Below are positions 21,421 through 31,962 of a stretch of DNA of 64,000 nucleotides, piece after piece. The translations under genes were made by a program, and so were the position numbers. Origin of the DNA: Merluccius polli (Eukaryota > Chordata > Actinopteri > Gadiformes > Merlucciidae); assembly GCA_030340625.1 (NCBI GenBank), contig JAOPHQ010001145.1, positions 62,001-126,000 on the forward strand, in the 5' to 3' direction. The notes under the pieces were generated by a model. It was not told the origin of the DNA and did no database searches. It saw nothing but the letters and a program-made list of their open reading frames with translations. Every line of letters starts with the position of its first letter. The first letter of the stretch is position 1.

Positions 21421-22673
21421 GCTATATGATCAAACACTTGAGTTTACCATTATAATTCATATAAATGTTAGGTTTCATATTTGCATTACATACTTCGATA
21501 ACAGCATATATGTACAAAAAGCTATGCATAATGTGAAATGTCTCAATGACCCAGCCACTGTCCTCTTGCTTAAAGCCCTGTTGGGCATTAGCTGGATGCA
21601 GCTGCAACCCAGTGGAGCAATATTTCCTCTCTTAGCGCTGGAACAAAGGTGTTATGTCAAACCAGGAAATAATCATGTTGCTACATCTTGCTACTTTGCA
21701 GACATCAATTGGCCAAGGTTTTGTATGGTGAAATCCCAGGTGCTTCTGATTGAGAAGAGTGAGAGAGTAAGAGTAGCGTGAAGCAAGAATAGAAAAGAAT
21801 ATCAAGAGCCATTTGCCATCATTGAATATGCTAATTCGCAGGGCATGGTTTCAGAGCTTCACACTGACTTTCCTCATTTCAGCATTTTTACCATAACTTT
21901 CAACAAATTTCACCCCAAACCATTTGAAACATAATTATTTCGAAACCCATTGATTTTAGAAACAGAATGAGTCCGAGCATGACTTGACTAATGTTGTGGA
22001 AACCCGGCTCCTGCACAGCACCCCAGGCGGCCCAGGGGAGCGGCGGTAGACCGAGCGTACCGCCGCTCTCCGCCAGGGGGCGCCCCTCTGCGCATCAGCG
22101 CTGGCCCCACTCAGAAGCGATGCGAAACCTGGGCCTGTTTGCCGAACGTGGTAATGTGTGTGTCCTGTGTCCCAGACGTTGTGTGTGAGAGACGTTGATA
22201 GACAGTGGAGCAGGTGCCCTGGCCGAGTGGGAGGCCGGAGGACGCACCCTAAACAGGACAACCTACTCGCTGGTGGGTGACGCTTGAAAACGGCCCTAGA
22301 CAGGACCTGCCCTGGGGGTGACGCTGAGCTGACGAGCGGCTTTGGTTTATTTCGGTTTTTTTAATCATCGGAGGAGACCGGTGTGGCGTGAACTTTATCG
22401 GAGAAAAACCTTTTTAGTTTTGTGTTGGGCAGAGCCCAGGACCTGTTCCCTTTGTTCATAAAAGTGCCGCATCGGCTTAAACAGTCCGTTGACATGTGTT
22501 CACTTGGGGGGAGGCGGACCACACACAGAGCCGGGTTACCACGCTCAACACTAATGCAGTGTTTCTCACACAACATATTATAGTAGTAGCTAAAATAGAA
22601 GTTCACCTTTTGATATTTATTTTGTTTATACCTGCTGTATCCATCATATAAAACCTATTTGCATTGGTCAAAC

Positions 22674-22675
<2 letters not shown>
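21421..22675. other. No gene recognised
   Basis: Mixed sequence with no convincing frame. A GC-rich island lies at about 22000-22280. The segment 21993-22572 begins TGTTGTGG and ends CACAACA, as an LTR would, but no target duplication flanks it. Confidence 0.4.

Positions 22676-22713
<38 letters not shown>
22676..22713. repeat. (CT)n microsatellite
   Basis: About 18 uninterrupted CT units. Confidence 0.9.
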
Positions 22714-22716
<3 letters not shown>

Positions 22717-22796
22717 ATGTGTTGCCAGGTGTGAGACTATGGAGGACTAAAAGTGCCAAAAATAAATAAATAAATACACCATTAAATAATTACTTA

Positions 22797-23368
22797 AATG
22801 TGTCATTAATTCATTAAAAATTGAATTAAATACTTAAATGTGTCATTAATTCATTAAAATACCGATTAATTTTATGTAAAAAAAACACCATATGTAATTA
22901 TTTCACTATTTAATTAATTTACATTTACATTTCATGATTTACATTTCATGATCCTGTGTTGCAGTGCTTCATGAATTGTCAAACTGTCAAACTCGCCCGT
23001 CAAAGTCAGTGCTTCTAAACCAACGTAGAGGGGAATAGCGCCACCCAGTGTATTGGAATGTGTTCACTAGCTCTGCATCAATGCATTATCTGGAATTCAT
23101 TTGCCTTGACTTGATGCGCAGGGTAACCAATCAGGCATTAGGATCCGCCTACCATTGGGCGAGTTTGACAGTTTGGCAATTCATGAAGCACTGCAACACA
23201 GGATAATGAAATGTAAATGTAAATCATGAAATGTAAATGTAAATGAATTACATAGTGAAATGATTTTATATGTTTGTTTTCTACATAAAATGAATCGGTA
23301 TTTTAATTTATTAATGACACATTTATGTATTTAATTCCAATTTTAATTAATTAATGACACATTTATAA
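22797..23368. mobile_element. Foldback element with inverted arms of about 200 bp
   Basis: Arms of about 200 bp (22797-22998 and 23157-23368) are reverse complements with few differences. Both contain a TGTCATTAAT-type direct repeat, CATTTACATTTCATGAT and, at the inner end, TGCAGTGCTTCATGAATTG. A spacer of about 160 bp separates them. There is no coding capacity. Confidence 0.8.
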
Positions 23369-23640
23369 CCCGGTCACGGTGATAGATTACGCTAACCATA
23401 ACCCTAACCCTAACCCTTTTTGGAGTGAATTGTTTCACAGTAGACTGCGGACGCTGTAGACTCTGCTCTGCGAGCGGACGCTGTAGACTCTGCTCGTCTC
23501 TTACCACCGCGAACGGGTTTATGAGATTGTTTCACACAGATCGTTTCACACAGACGCGGGAGGGTACATTTTGCGTCAGTATCACGTCTAGGGGCGTGAC
23601 AAACCGTCGGTATATTACGAGTTGGGATGAGAACGTTTTG
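23368..23640. repeat. Repeat with telomere-like (TAACCC)3, copy 1
   Basis: Starts AACCCGGTCACGGTGATAGA, passes through three perfect TAACCC units (23399-23416), a 26-30 bp unit with GGACGCTGTAGACTCTGCTC twice, and ends near GGGATGAGAACG. Copy 2 is at 24684-24936. Confidence 0.85.
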
Positions 23641-24035
23641 CAAATTACAGCTTGGCGAGCCGCAGGAGGCTCGCGGGCGGTTAGAACGCAAACAATACAG
23701 AATAAAATTGCTCGCCTGTCTACCAGCCATGGTTCCAGAAAATAGACAACAAAATCAACCACGCAAGTCGCTTGTTATTCTTGTCATCGGCAGAGCACTG
23801 TCAATCCCGCACAGCCCGGTCAACGGCGCATGTGATTGGACTGTGCCTCAGCAGAGAGCAACCAATAGGTTTAGAGCAAGATGGTCCCGCCCCCAGGAAG
23901 GTTTTTTTTTTCCTTTTTTTCAGAACCACGTTTTCAGACCTTTGACGCTAAAGGAGTTTCAAAACGAACGGCGTCAGAACAGTGTCAATAATCACGTGAC
24001 TCGCAAGCTTGCGCCCGTGTGGTCAAATCTCTGAA

Positions 24036-24205
24036 AAGTCAGTGCTGAAAATTAAGTTCTGAAAAAATACATTGCAATGGTGTAAATTTACACCTTTACA
24101 AGTTTTTAAAAATAAATAAAAAGTCAGTGCTGAAAATTAAGTTCTGAAAAAATACATTGCAATGGTGTAAATTTACACCTTTACAAGTTTTTAAAAATAA
24201 ATATT
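24036..24205. repeat. Two tandem copies of an 85-bp unit
   Basis: AAGTCAGTGCTGAAAATTAA at 24036 recurs at 24121 with almost no change. Each unit contains GTGTAAATTTACAC, a 14-bp palindrome. Confidence 0.85.
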
Positions 24206-24485
24206 CAACCTTTCAAAACGTATTTCTCAATGTTTGAACAGCTGTTTGCAGAATCCCATTTACAAGGTTTCGAAACCGGGAAACAAATAATACACTGTTA
24301 GAACAGTGTCAGATTTGAAACTCTGCAAATGCGCTGGTGAACATTTTTAAACTTTGAAAATGTGTTTGTGAAAACATTTTAGCTTTGAAAATGTGTTGGT
24401 GAAAATGATGAAGAAGATAAAATAGAACACAAAATCATGTTTGCAGATGTTTGACTTTTTTTTTTCAGGCTATAATCTCTTTTTT

Positions 24486-25222
24486 CAGTGGTGCACATAG
24501 GCGTCGATTACGGGGGGGACATGTCCCCACCACTATTTATAATTTGAATTTTGTCCCCACCACTTTTAAAAATGTGCAACCCAATTGCGACCGAAAAAAT
24601 CCCCACATACTCAACCGCAGCCCGTTCTCATCCCAACTACGTCCGCTCGCAGAGCAGTCTACAGCGTCCATTCACTCCAATAATAACCCGGTCACGGTGA
24701 TAGATTACGCTAACCCTAACCATAACCCTAACCATAACCGTAACCCTTTTTGGAGTGAGACTGCGGACGCTGTAGACTCTGCTCTGCGAGCGGACGCTGT
24801 AGACTCTGCTCGTCTCTTACCACCGCGAACGGGTTTATGAGAACCCAGATCGTTTCACACAGACGCGGCAGTATCAGACGTCTAGGGGCGTGACAAATGG
24901 TCGGTATATTAGGCTACGAGTTAGGATGAGAACGGGTTGTCTGCCGAAACCGTCAAGTCAAAATCATGCGATAGGCGCGCACAATGAGGACTCGGGTGTG
25001 GACGCGGGTCCGGTGCTGGGTCCGCGGCTGGCGGGTCCGGTGCTCCCGTTGACAATCGCCCCCCCCCCCGTTGACAATCGCGCCGAATGTAGAGCATATT
25101 GTAATGCAGCGTTGAATGGATGAATAGCTTACATAAGGGTCCCCAGCACTTTTCAAACCACACTCAAGCTTATGGTTATTGTCCCCACCACTTCTAAAAC
25201 CAAACTGACGCCACTGGTGGTG
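24486..25222. mobile_element. Non-autonomous transposon with GTCCCCACCAC motifs
   Basis: The left end reads CAGTGGTGCACATAGGCGTC and the right end GACGCCACTGGTGGTGC, partly inverted. Sub-terminal GTCCCCACCACTT motifs occur at both ends. The interior holds repeat copy 2 (24684-24936) and part of the same unit inverted (about 24615-24680). No transposase frame. Confidence 0.6.
24684..24936. repeat. Repeat with degenerate telomere-like units, copy 2
   Basis: A direct repeat of 23368-23640, with TAACCC/TAACCA/TAACCG units in place of the perfect three. Confidence 0.85.
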
Positions 25223-25321
25223 CAAAACCTTTTTTACAAGGTGTTGAGTTTTCAAACACAGACTTACAAGCCTTTGAAACCTTTTTTTTCAGGTTTGAAT
25301 TATGACACTATTCTGACTCCA

Positions 25322-25513
25322 TACACCGCCCCCCCCCCGCTCAACAATCGCGCAACAGAAATCCTCCGGTAGCACCACCACCCCCCCCCCCCACAGAAAT
25401 CCTCCGGTAGCACCACCCCCCCCCCCCCCCCCCCACTCAAAAGTCGCGCAACAGAAATCCTCCGGTAGCACCCCCCGCCCCCCCCCCCCCCCCCCCCCCC
25501 CGCCCCCCCGATC
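25322..25513. repeat. Poly-C minisatellite
   Basis: Three copies of CAACAGAAATCCTCCGGTAGCACC-like units, each followed by a long C tract. Tract length may be unreliable in the assembly. Confidence 0.8.
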
Positions 25514-25681
25514 AACAATCACGCAGCATTAATTGTAAAAATTCTTTTCATGGGGCCCAAAATCCCTAGCGGCGCCCCTGTGAGACAGTGTCGTCCTCCT
25601 ATAAATAACAACTCATCCTGAACGCCCTCAGGTTAGAGGCTTCCTGGCTGCACGCTATGGGCGTCTAGATTTCTAGGCTAA

Positions 25682-26607
25682 CTGTGCGTTCACATCAGAA
25701 GCGAATTGCGCTGCAAAGACGCTTTGGTCGCTCATAAAGATTCGCTGCGAATATTTCTGTTCGCTTTTGTCGCTCAAGTCGCTCATGACGTACAATTTAA
25801 TTTTGCAGACGCATTTAAAGGAGCCGTATGCTTTTAGTACAGACAGCCATTGACAGTGAACTCCCATACACTTTGGCCATATTGCAGAGACGTTTTTGCT
25901 TGTTGGATAAACGATAGTCGCACATCCCGTACTGTACGTCAAAATGTCGACTGAAAAGTTAATCGCGGCTGGGCACCCGGTGTTGTAGGCTACGATCCAA
26001 ACCTTTTTTTTTTTATTTCAGAGACAATACAATACCATAATAATCAGGCTTAAATATCATGTTTACAAGCACACGCACGAAGCGGGCCGCCTATTAACGG
26101 CATGGACCAAGCGGTTCTGGACCAGGAAGGAGACATTGAACACTTTTAATAATCGTATTTACCCTATAACTGCACACAACTTTATTTAAAAGCAATCAAA
26201 TGGAAAACATGTTTGTTTGTATTTCGGTGTCCGGTGCGTGTGGATGTGCGGCTCCTCCGGCGGAGCGGTTCATGTTAATAGCGGAGTCCGGGGAGGGTTC
26301 ACCTTCACGGGCGTAGTTACAGTAGGAACCAACAAAGTACAGTAGGAACCAACGTGCCGGTGTTCCCTGGGACCCACGCAAGTGAAGAGCGTCTACATTC
26401 CGATTGGCTGTCAGTGGTTTGCTGCTGAAACGCTTCGTATTCATTTGCATAAAGTTAAACCGTCAACTTTTTTTGGTCGCTCTGGTTGCTCAACTTTTGC
26501 CGCTGGTAGCGTTGGTCGCTTGTGACGCTTTGGTCCCTCTTGCCCATAGAAAGTGAATGACTTCCGGCGATTTGGTCGCTCAATTCGCTTCTGATGTGAA
26601 CGCACAG
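25682..26607. mobile_element. PIF/Harbinger-type MITE
   Basis: A 926-bp element with terminal inverted repeats CTGTGCGTTCACATCAGAAG (left, read inwards) and the reverse complement at the right end. It is flanked by TAA at 25679-25681 and 26608-26610, the TWA duplication of PIF/Harbinger. Sub-terminal TTTGGTCGCTC motifs recur at both ends. No coding capacity. Confidence 0.85.
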
Positions 26608-26637
26608 TAATACATTTTTGCATTACAAAGAAACATC

Positions 26638-28536
26638 GGTAACACTTTATATTAAGGTCCTTGTAATAACCATTAATTAATAGGTAATAAGGCCCTTGTA
26701 AGTCCTTACAAGATGCTTATTAACATTATTGTGTGTTTATAAGCCTATATAAGTGTTAATAATGGCATTATAATACAGTTAATAGCAGGCTATAACACAT
26801 TTATAAGCGCTTATAAGAAACTTGTTAACAGTTTGCAAATGCTTAAGAACATTAATAAAAGCCTCATGAGTATCTTATAATTGTTCATAATAGCATTACA
26901 AACACCCATAACCCACCCATTACGTCTTTGCCATGCCTTTATTAATCTTCTTTTGTTTGCTTTTATTAAAATATACTTTATTGCTCATCTATTATAAGTT
27001 AACTATGCACTTGTTAACAGTTAACTATGCTTTTTGCAGCTACCAGATCTAAAGCGAGAACAATGCCTTATTAAATCTAATAAATATTTCATTATGCGTT
27101 TATTAATGGTTAATATGCTTTTCCACTTCCACATCTAGAATGTGGTCAAGGTTGATATAGTGGGAAGAAAAAAATGCATAATACAAGTGTTTCAACTGTG
27201 AAGGCCAAAATTGTTTTATTTATTGCTGTGGACATATTACTAAAAATGTATCAAAAATAAAAATCACGGGCATTTCAAAGAAAGAAAAAAACACTTTCAA
27301 GGAACTGTAAACATTGTTTTAACTTTGAAAAAAAAAAACATGGTCCATTAGAACCACAGCAATTCAAAAGTGCCCCTTTCCAACAGGCATCAGTCTCCAT
27401 GATTTCTTCAGTGCCCGAACTGAACCCCTCGGACCGAACCTTCCCGAACGCTTCCGGACAGGGGAGGTCGATGGGAGGCGACGGCAGCTGCTCCCCCAGC
27501 CGCGGTCAGGCCCAGCCCCGCTTCGCACCCCAGCCGCCCGACCGACCCAGACAAGCCAATCCTTATCCCGAAGTTACGGATCTGATTTGCCGACTTCCCT
27601 TACCCCCTTGTTCCATCACGCCAGAGGCTGTTCACTTTGGAGACCTGCTGCGGATATGGGTACGGCCTGGCGCGAGATTTACACCTTCTCACCCGGATTT
27701 TCAAGGGCCAGCGAGAGCCGGACGCCGCCGGAACCGCGACGCTTTCCAGGGCACGGGCCCCTATCTCGGGGCGAACCCATTCCAGGGCACCCTACCCTTC
27801 ACAAAGAAAAGAGAACTCTTTCCGGGGCTCCCGCCGGCTTCTCTGGGGTCGTTTGTGTTACCGCACTGGACACCTCGCGGCGCCTATCTCCGCCTCTCCA
27901 GATTCGGGGATCTGAACCCCTTTTTACATTTTTAGTCCACAGCAATAAATAAAACAATTTTGGCCTTCACAGTTGAAACACTTGTATTATGCTTTTTTTG
28001 TTCTTCCCATTATATCAGCCTTGACCACACTCTAGATGTGGAGGTTGTGAAAATCATTAACCAGTAATTAACACATAATGAAATATTTATTAGCCTTAAT
28101 AAGGCATTGTTCTCGCTTTAGATCCGGTAGCTGCAAAAAGCATAGTTAACTGTTAACAAGTGCATCGTTAACTTATAATAGATGAGCAATAAAGTATATT
28201 TTAATATCAATAAGCAAACAAAAGAAGATTAATAAAGGCATGGCAAAGACATAATGGGTGGGTTATGGGTGTTTGTAATGCTATTATGAACAATTATAAG
28301 ATACTCATGAGGCTTTTATTAATGTTCTTAAGCATTTGCAAACTGTTAACAAGTTTCTTATAAGCGCTTATAAATGTGTTATAGCCTGCTATTAACTGTA
28401 TTATAATGCCATTATTAACACTTATATAGGCTTATAAACACACAATAATGTTAATAAGCATCTTGTAAGGACTTACAAGGGCCTTATTACCTATTAATTA
28501 ATGGTTATTACAAGGACCTTAATATAAAGCGTTACC
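26638..28536. mobile_element. Long-inverted-repeat transposon carrying rDNA
   Basis: A 1,899-bp element with ends GGTAACACTTTATATTAAGG and its inverse (one mismatch: AAAGCGTTACC). It is flanked by a perfect 8-bp target duplication GAAACATC (26630-26637 and 28537-28544). The arms are more than 600 bp long (about 26638-27240 and 27935-28536) and closely matched. The centre holds a 28S rRNA fragment. There is no transposase frame. The duplication length fits hAT, but the superfamily is uncertain. Confidence 0.85.
27470..27920 (-). rRNA. 28S rRNA fragment captured inside a transposon
   Basis: The plus strand contains strings I recognise as antisense vertebrate 28S rRNA, in the right order: CCGCGGTCAGGCCCAG, ATCCTTATCCCGAAGTTACG, GAGGCTGTTCACTTTGGAGA, CTGCTGCGGATATGGGTACG, CACAAAGAAAAGAGAACTCT, TTACCGCACTGGAC and GGGGATCTGAACCCC. 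The rRNA sense strand is therefore minus. It covers only about 450 bases of a roughly 4-kb gene and has small differences and gaps, so it is not functional. It sits between the two arms of the element at 26638-28536. The frames seen here on the plus strand are antisense artefacts. Confidence 0.88.
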
Positions 28537-28790
28537 GAAACATCCATTTTTCTTTTGAGACAGTTCCCTTCCTTTCCTCAACTGAAAGGTGTTACATCGT
28601 TTTGCATTTGTGTTGCCACTGTAGCCAAGAAACCTGATACTGTACCATGCAGGACCATCCCATTTTGGGTTTTACCTTTTGTGTCCTTATATCACACCTA
28701 CACCATTTGATGTAAGTGGTTTCTCTGAAGACGCTTGGTCGATGCTGCCTATAGGGGAAACGTGATAACAGCAGATTCTCCAGCTGCACT

Positions 28791-29045
28791 TCACAGCACT
28801 ATTAATGTCCATGTCCTAGCGCTTGTAATAATACATAATAATAAATCACAGCACTATTAATGTCCATGTCCTAGCGCTTGTATTAATGCATCATAATAAA
28901 TCACAGCACTATTAATGTCCATGTCCTAGCACTTGTAATCATAAATAATACTTCACAGCACTATTAATATCCATGTCCTAGCGCTTGTAGGCTAATAATA
29001 AATAATAAATCACAGCATTATTAATATCCATGTCCTAGCGCTTAT
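28791..29045. repeat. Minisatellite, five copies of a 52-57 bp unit
   Basis: Units start near 28792, 28847, 28902, 28954 and 29011 with CACAGCACTATTAATGTCCA and TGTCCTAGCGCTTGTA. The repeat ends vary in length at the AATAATAAAT part. Confidence 0.9.
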
Positions 29046-29248
29046 AATAAAAAAACTATAATAATGATTTAATTTCCAAATTCCAAATGCGTTTCACTAC
29101 TGTTGACTCTCCTGACGGTTTGTTTCTGTCAAAAATGTCTAAATGTCGTAACCATTCAAGGCTTTTCTTTTGGCTCGGTTCTGCCATTGTCTTCATTTGA
29201 GTGTTCAAAGCTTTTTTGCGTGCGATTATTTTCAACGTTACCATAGTG

Positions 29249-29432
29249 TGTTGATATATGTATGATTGCATGTAACTGTAGTTACGTGTTCAGAACCAAA
29301 AGGAGGCGCTGTTGCGCCATGTCTGTGACTATAAGGGAATGTCACTCCAATTTCCCGCTCTGGCTAAAGAGAGAAGTTATCTGTCATATATTAGAATTAT
29401 TATTCCGCCGTGAGAGTGTGACTCTGCTAACA
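29249..29432 (+). repeat. Copia 5' LTR, internally deleted
   Basis: It begins TGTTGATATATGTATGATTG and ends CTCTGCTAACA. Compared with the 3' LTR it lacks about 63 bp, including the AATAAA segment, and two bases in the TATATAAG box. The loss removes the poly(A) signal and the likely RNA start region. Confidence 0.9.
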
Positions 29433-29446
29433 GGTTATGGGCCCAG
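29433..29446 (+). other. Copia primer site: half of tRNA-iMet
   Basis: GGTTATGGGCCCAG follows the LTR directly. It is complementary to the anticodon arm (CTGGGCCCATAACC) of vertebrate initiator tRNA-Met. Priming by a cleaved initiator tRNA is known for copia and Ty5. Confidence 0.85.
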
Positions 29447-29623
29447 TAACCGCGCGATTCTAATAGTTTGACGACGGACACGTGCAATGGCAAGACGTCT
29501 GCTTGCCAGCACGCTGAGAGATAGCTAGTTAGCTGGAAGTTGTAGCTAGTTTAGCGACGGGAGAACCGGGAAGCTAAAGCTAGGCTAAAAGGGAGCTAAG
29601 CTGAGCTACGGACACAAAACGCC

Positions 29624-30090
29624 ATGGCGAACAGAAGCAAGACCAAGTGGCCCACGTTCGATGGGAGAGCAGAGGAGTATGAGCTATGGGAAGAAAGGAT
29701 GTTGTGCTGCATGCACGGAGTAGGACTGAAGCAGACAATCCTGAACGAGCCTCCTGGACCTCTGTCGGCGGACGAACAGGCCGAAGATGACAAGCTTAAT
29801 GCTGACACATATTGCGCGTTGGCGCCTTTACTCGCCAGAAGATTCAGACCCAGTCGCCGAGGAGGTGGGAGGGAGAGTGCTGAAAGCCCGGGCGGCGCCA
29901 ACAAAGAACGGACCCCCGACGGATCTGGTGTGTTGGCGATGCAGAGAAAAGGGCCACAGAAAGCGTGACTGCACAAAGAAAGCCTGGTGTAGTTTCTGCC
30001 AAAGCACCGGTCACACAGACAAAGCGTGCAGAAAGAAGGAGCGTGGACAGGGCTCTCAGTGCGCTTGTGCCCAAGATGACGGGATGTGGA
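29624..30090 (+). pseudogene. Copia gag, internally deleted
   Basis: It starts MANRSKTKWPTFDGRAEEY and ELWEERMLCCMHGV, the usual start of fish copia Gag. After about 75 residues the sequence jumps to the C-terminal part in another frame (from about 29860), which has CCHC knuckles CWRCREKGHRKRDC and CSFCQSTGHTDKAC. Most of the central Gag domain is missing, so the protein would not assemble particles. Confidence 0.8.
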
Positions 30091-30165
30091 CGAGATGGCG
30101 CCTGAAGTGCTGCGGGAAGAAAAGACTTCACGTTCAGCACGCAGACAGAAGATGCCAGCCGGTCA

Positions 30166-30904
30166 GTGCAACAACTGCAGATCCAGGAAAAAGGACTGAT
30201 CGTGGACACGGGCGCGTCGTCCCTCAACCTCAATGACAGGAGCCCATTCAAGAACTTTGACAGCACCTTCAAGCCGGAGAGACACAGCATGGAGCTGGCA
30301 GACGGGAAGCGCACCATCGGGTTGGCGCAAGGCAGGGGAGACGCACAGGTATGCCTCATTGACAGCGAGGGGTGCAGGTGTGTAGTGACGTTAAAGAACG
30401 CCCTCTACATCCCCTCATTCCCCCAAGGACTCTTCTCGGTGAAGTGTGCCACCGCTAGTGGTGCCAAGGTATCCTTTGATGAAGGTAAAGATTTTCTTGT
30501 GGCGCCTGATGGCACAAGGTTTAATATCCATGTATGTAAGAGAATGTACTACTTGCAAACCGAGTGTGATGAAAATTATGTGTGTAATGTCAGCCATGAT
30601 ATCCAGACATGGCATGAGATCATGGGTCATTGTAATTACGAGGACATATTGAAATTGCAGGATGTAACAGTAGGCATGCGCAAAACGTAGGCCTGACAAA
30701 GAATGTGATGTGTGCATAGAGGGGAAGTTTACTCAAACGAGAAACAGAGATCCAATTGACAAGGTAAAGACACTTGAATTGGTAAACACAGATCTAGCTG
30801 GTCCAGTAAACAATGAATCAATAGATGGCTTCAAGTACATGCAGTCTTTCACAGATGTGTGTACAGGGGCAGTGTTTGTTTACTTTCTCAAAGCAAAAAG
30901 TGAT
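30166..30904 (+). pseudogene. Copia protease and first part of integrase
   Basis: IVDTGASSLNLNDRS holds the aspartic protease motif (D-T-G). GLAQGRGDAQV and ALYIPSFPQGLFSV are typical of the following linker. TWHEIMGHCNYEDILKL and CDVCIEGKFTQT form the H-H-C-C zinc site of integrase. The core begins VNTDLAGPV and reaches SFTDVCTGAVFVYFLKAKSD, where the L1 interrupts at 30904. One frame change lies near 30690. Confidence 0.82.
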
Positions 30905-31005
30905 AAACTTCCGGTAATGGCTGCAGCGGTAGTGTGAGTCGCGTGTCTCCGTAACCCTCCAAGAATGGATAAAAAAATGGTGCTGAGTTTGCTTCACCTG
31001 CGTCC

Positions 31006-31848
31006 ATGTCCGATCTGATTGTGGAAGGCAAATTCAAGTTGATCCTACGTTCAGGTGCAGTGATAAACAAAACTATTACAACAAAGAAACGCGCAAATCA
31101 AAGCACCACCAAACAATTGGCAGCGGGTGCGTCCCATATGGCGGAACAGAGAGAATTAAAAGATTTGCTGCTTGATATGAAACTTTCACTTTCAAAAGAC
31201 ATTCAGGACTTCAGAATGGATTTCAAGGTCTTTCGGGATGAAACGGTAAAAGATATAAAGACAATTATGGAGCAAATGATAGAATTGCGCGCTGATCAAG
31301 AAAAAACAAGTGGCAGATTGGAGCAGGTGGAGCACCGGGTCGGTGAGCTACATGACACAGAAATACTGCACCATGAATCAATCAAGTATTTGGTAGATAA
31401 ACTCTCGGTATTGGAAGAGCGCACCGATTACCTGGAAAATAAATCCAGGCAAAACAGTGTGCGTATCTTCAACATCGCGGAGAAATGTGAAGGGGACAAT
31501 ATGACTGCCTTTCTCAAAAAATTGTTTAATGAGATGCTGAATATACCCGGCGATTTTAATATTGTCAGGGCGCATCGTGTGTACAGAGAAGGCAGTGACC
31601 ACGCCAGACCAATAATTTCCACCTTCCTGGAGTTTGAAACAAAAATATATATATTACACGCAGCATGGAGGAAGAAGGAACTGAGGGCCCTTTTACACGA
31701 CAACGCTCTGAACACAAACCGCGAAAGTGGCGTTGCGTTCCCACTTTTTATTTCGCGTTTAGACAAGAGTCTTTGGGTGGAAATGTGCATGCACACGGTG
31801 ACGCAAAAGTGTGTGAAATTTGATATAGTATGCATGCCAGGTGGCTAG
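31006..31848 (+). CDS. L1 ORF1 protein
   Basis: A 280-residue open frame. Residues about 45-145 form a long coiled coil (MAEQRELKDLLLDMKLSLSK; LEQVEHRVGEL; VLEERTDYLENKSRQNS). They lead into the RRM-like region with VRIFNIAEK and FNIVRAHRVYREG, as in vertebrate L1/transposase_22 proteins. The protein trimerises and binds L1 RNA. It is open from a start about 100 bases into the element, while its partner ORF2 is broken. The true start may be the internal methionine at about residue 45. Confidence 0.8.
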   Translation: MSDLIVEGKFKLILRSGAVINKTITTKKRANQSTTKQLAAGASHMAEQRELKDLLLDMKLSLSKDIQDFRMDFKVFRDETVKDIKTIMEQMIELRADQEKTSGRLEQVEHRVGELHDTEILHHESIKYLVDKLSVLEERTDYLENKSRQNSVRIFNIAEKCEGDNMTAFLKKLFNEMLNIPGDFNIVRAHRVYREGSDHARPIISTFLEFETKIYILHAAWRKKELRALLHDNALNTNRESGVAFPLFISRLDKSLWVEMCMHTVTQKCVKFDIVCMPGG

Positions 31849-31962
31849 GTGGTACTGTGAAGCACTGCCATACAACAACACCAAGAGCACGCGCATGCGT
31901 TGAAACTTCCTTCTATTTCTCTCCTTAGTAGCGCGAAATAGCCCACAGTCGAAAACCAAAAC

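Noticed and set aside
21993..22572. Possible solo LTR (TGTTGTGG to CACAACA)
   Set aside because: The flanks (CTAAT and TATTA) do not form a convincing target duplication, and no TATA to AATAAA layout was seen.
27399..27935. Proline-rich open frames of up to 178 codons on the plus strand
   Set aside because: They are antisense readings of a 28S rRNA fragment. rRNA complements are GC-rich and often lack stops.
29433..29446. Possible initiator tRNA-Met gene
   Set aside because: Only the anticodon-arm complement is present, directly after an LTR; there is no tRNA cloverleaf or internal promoter.
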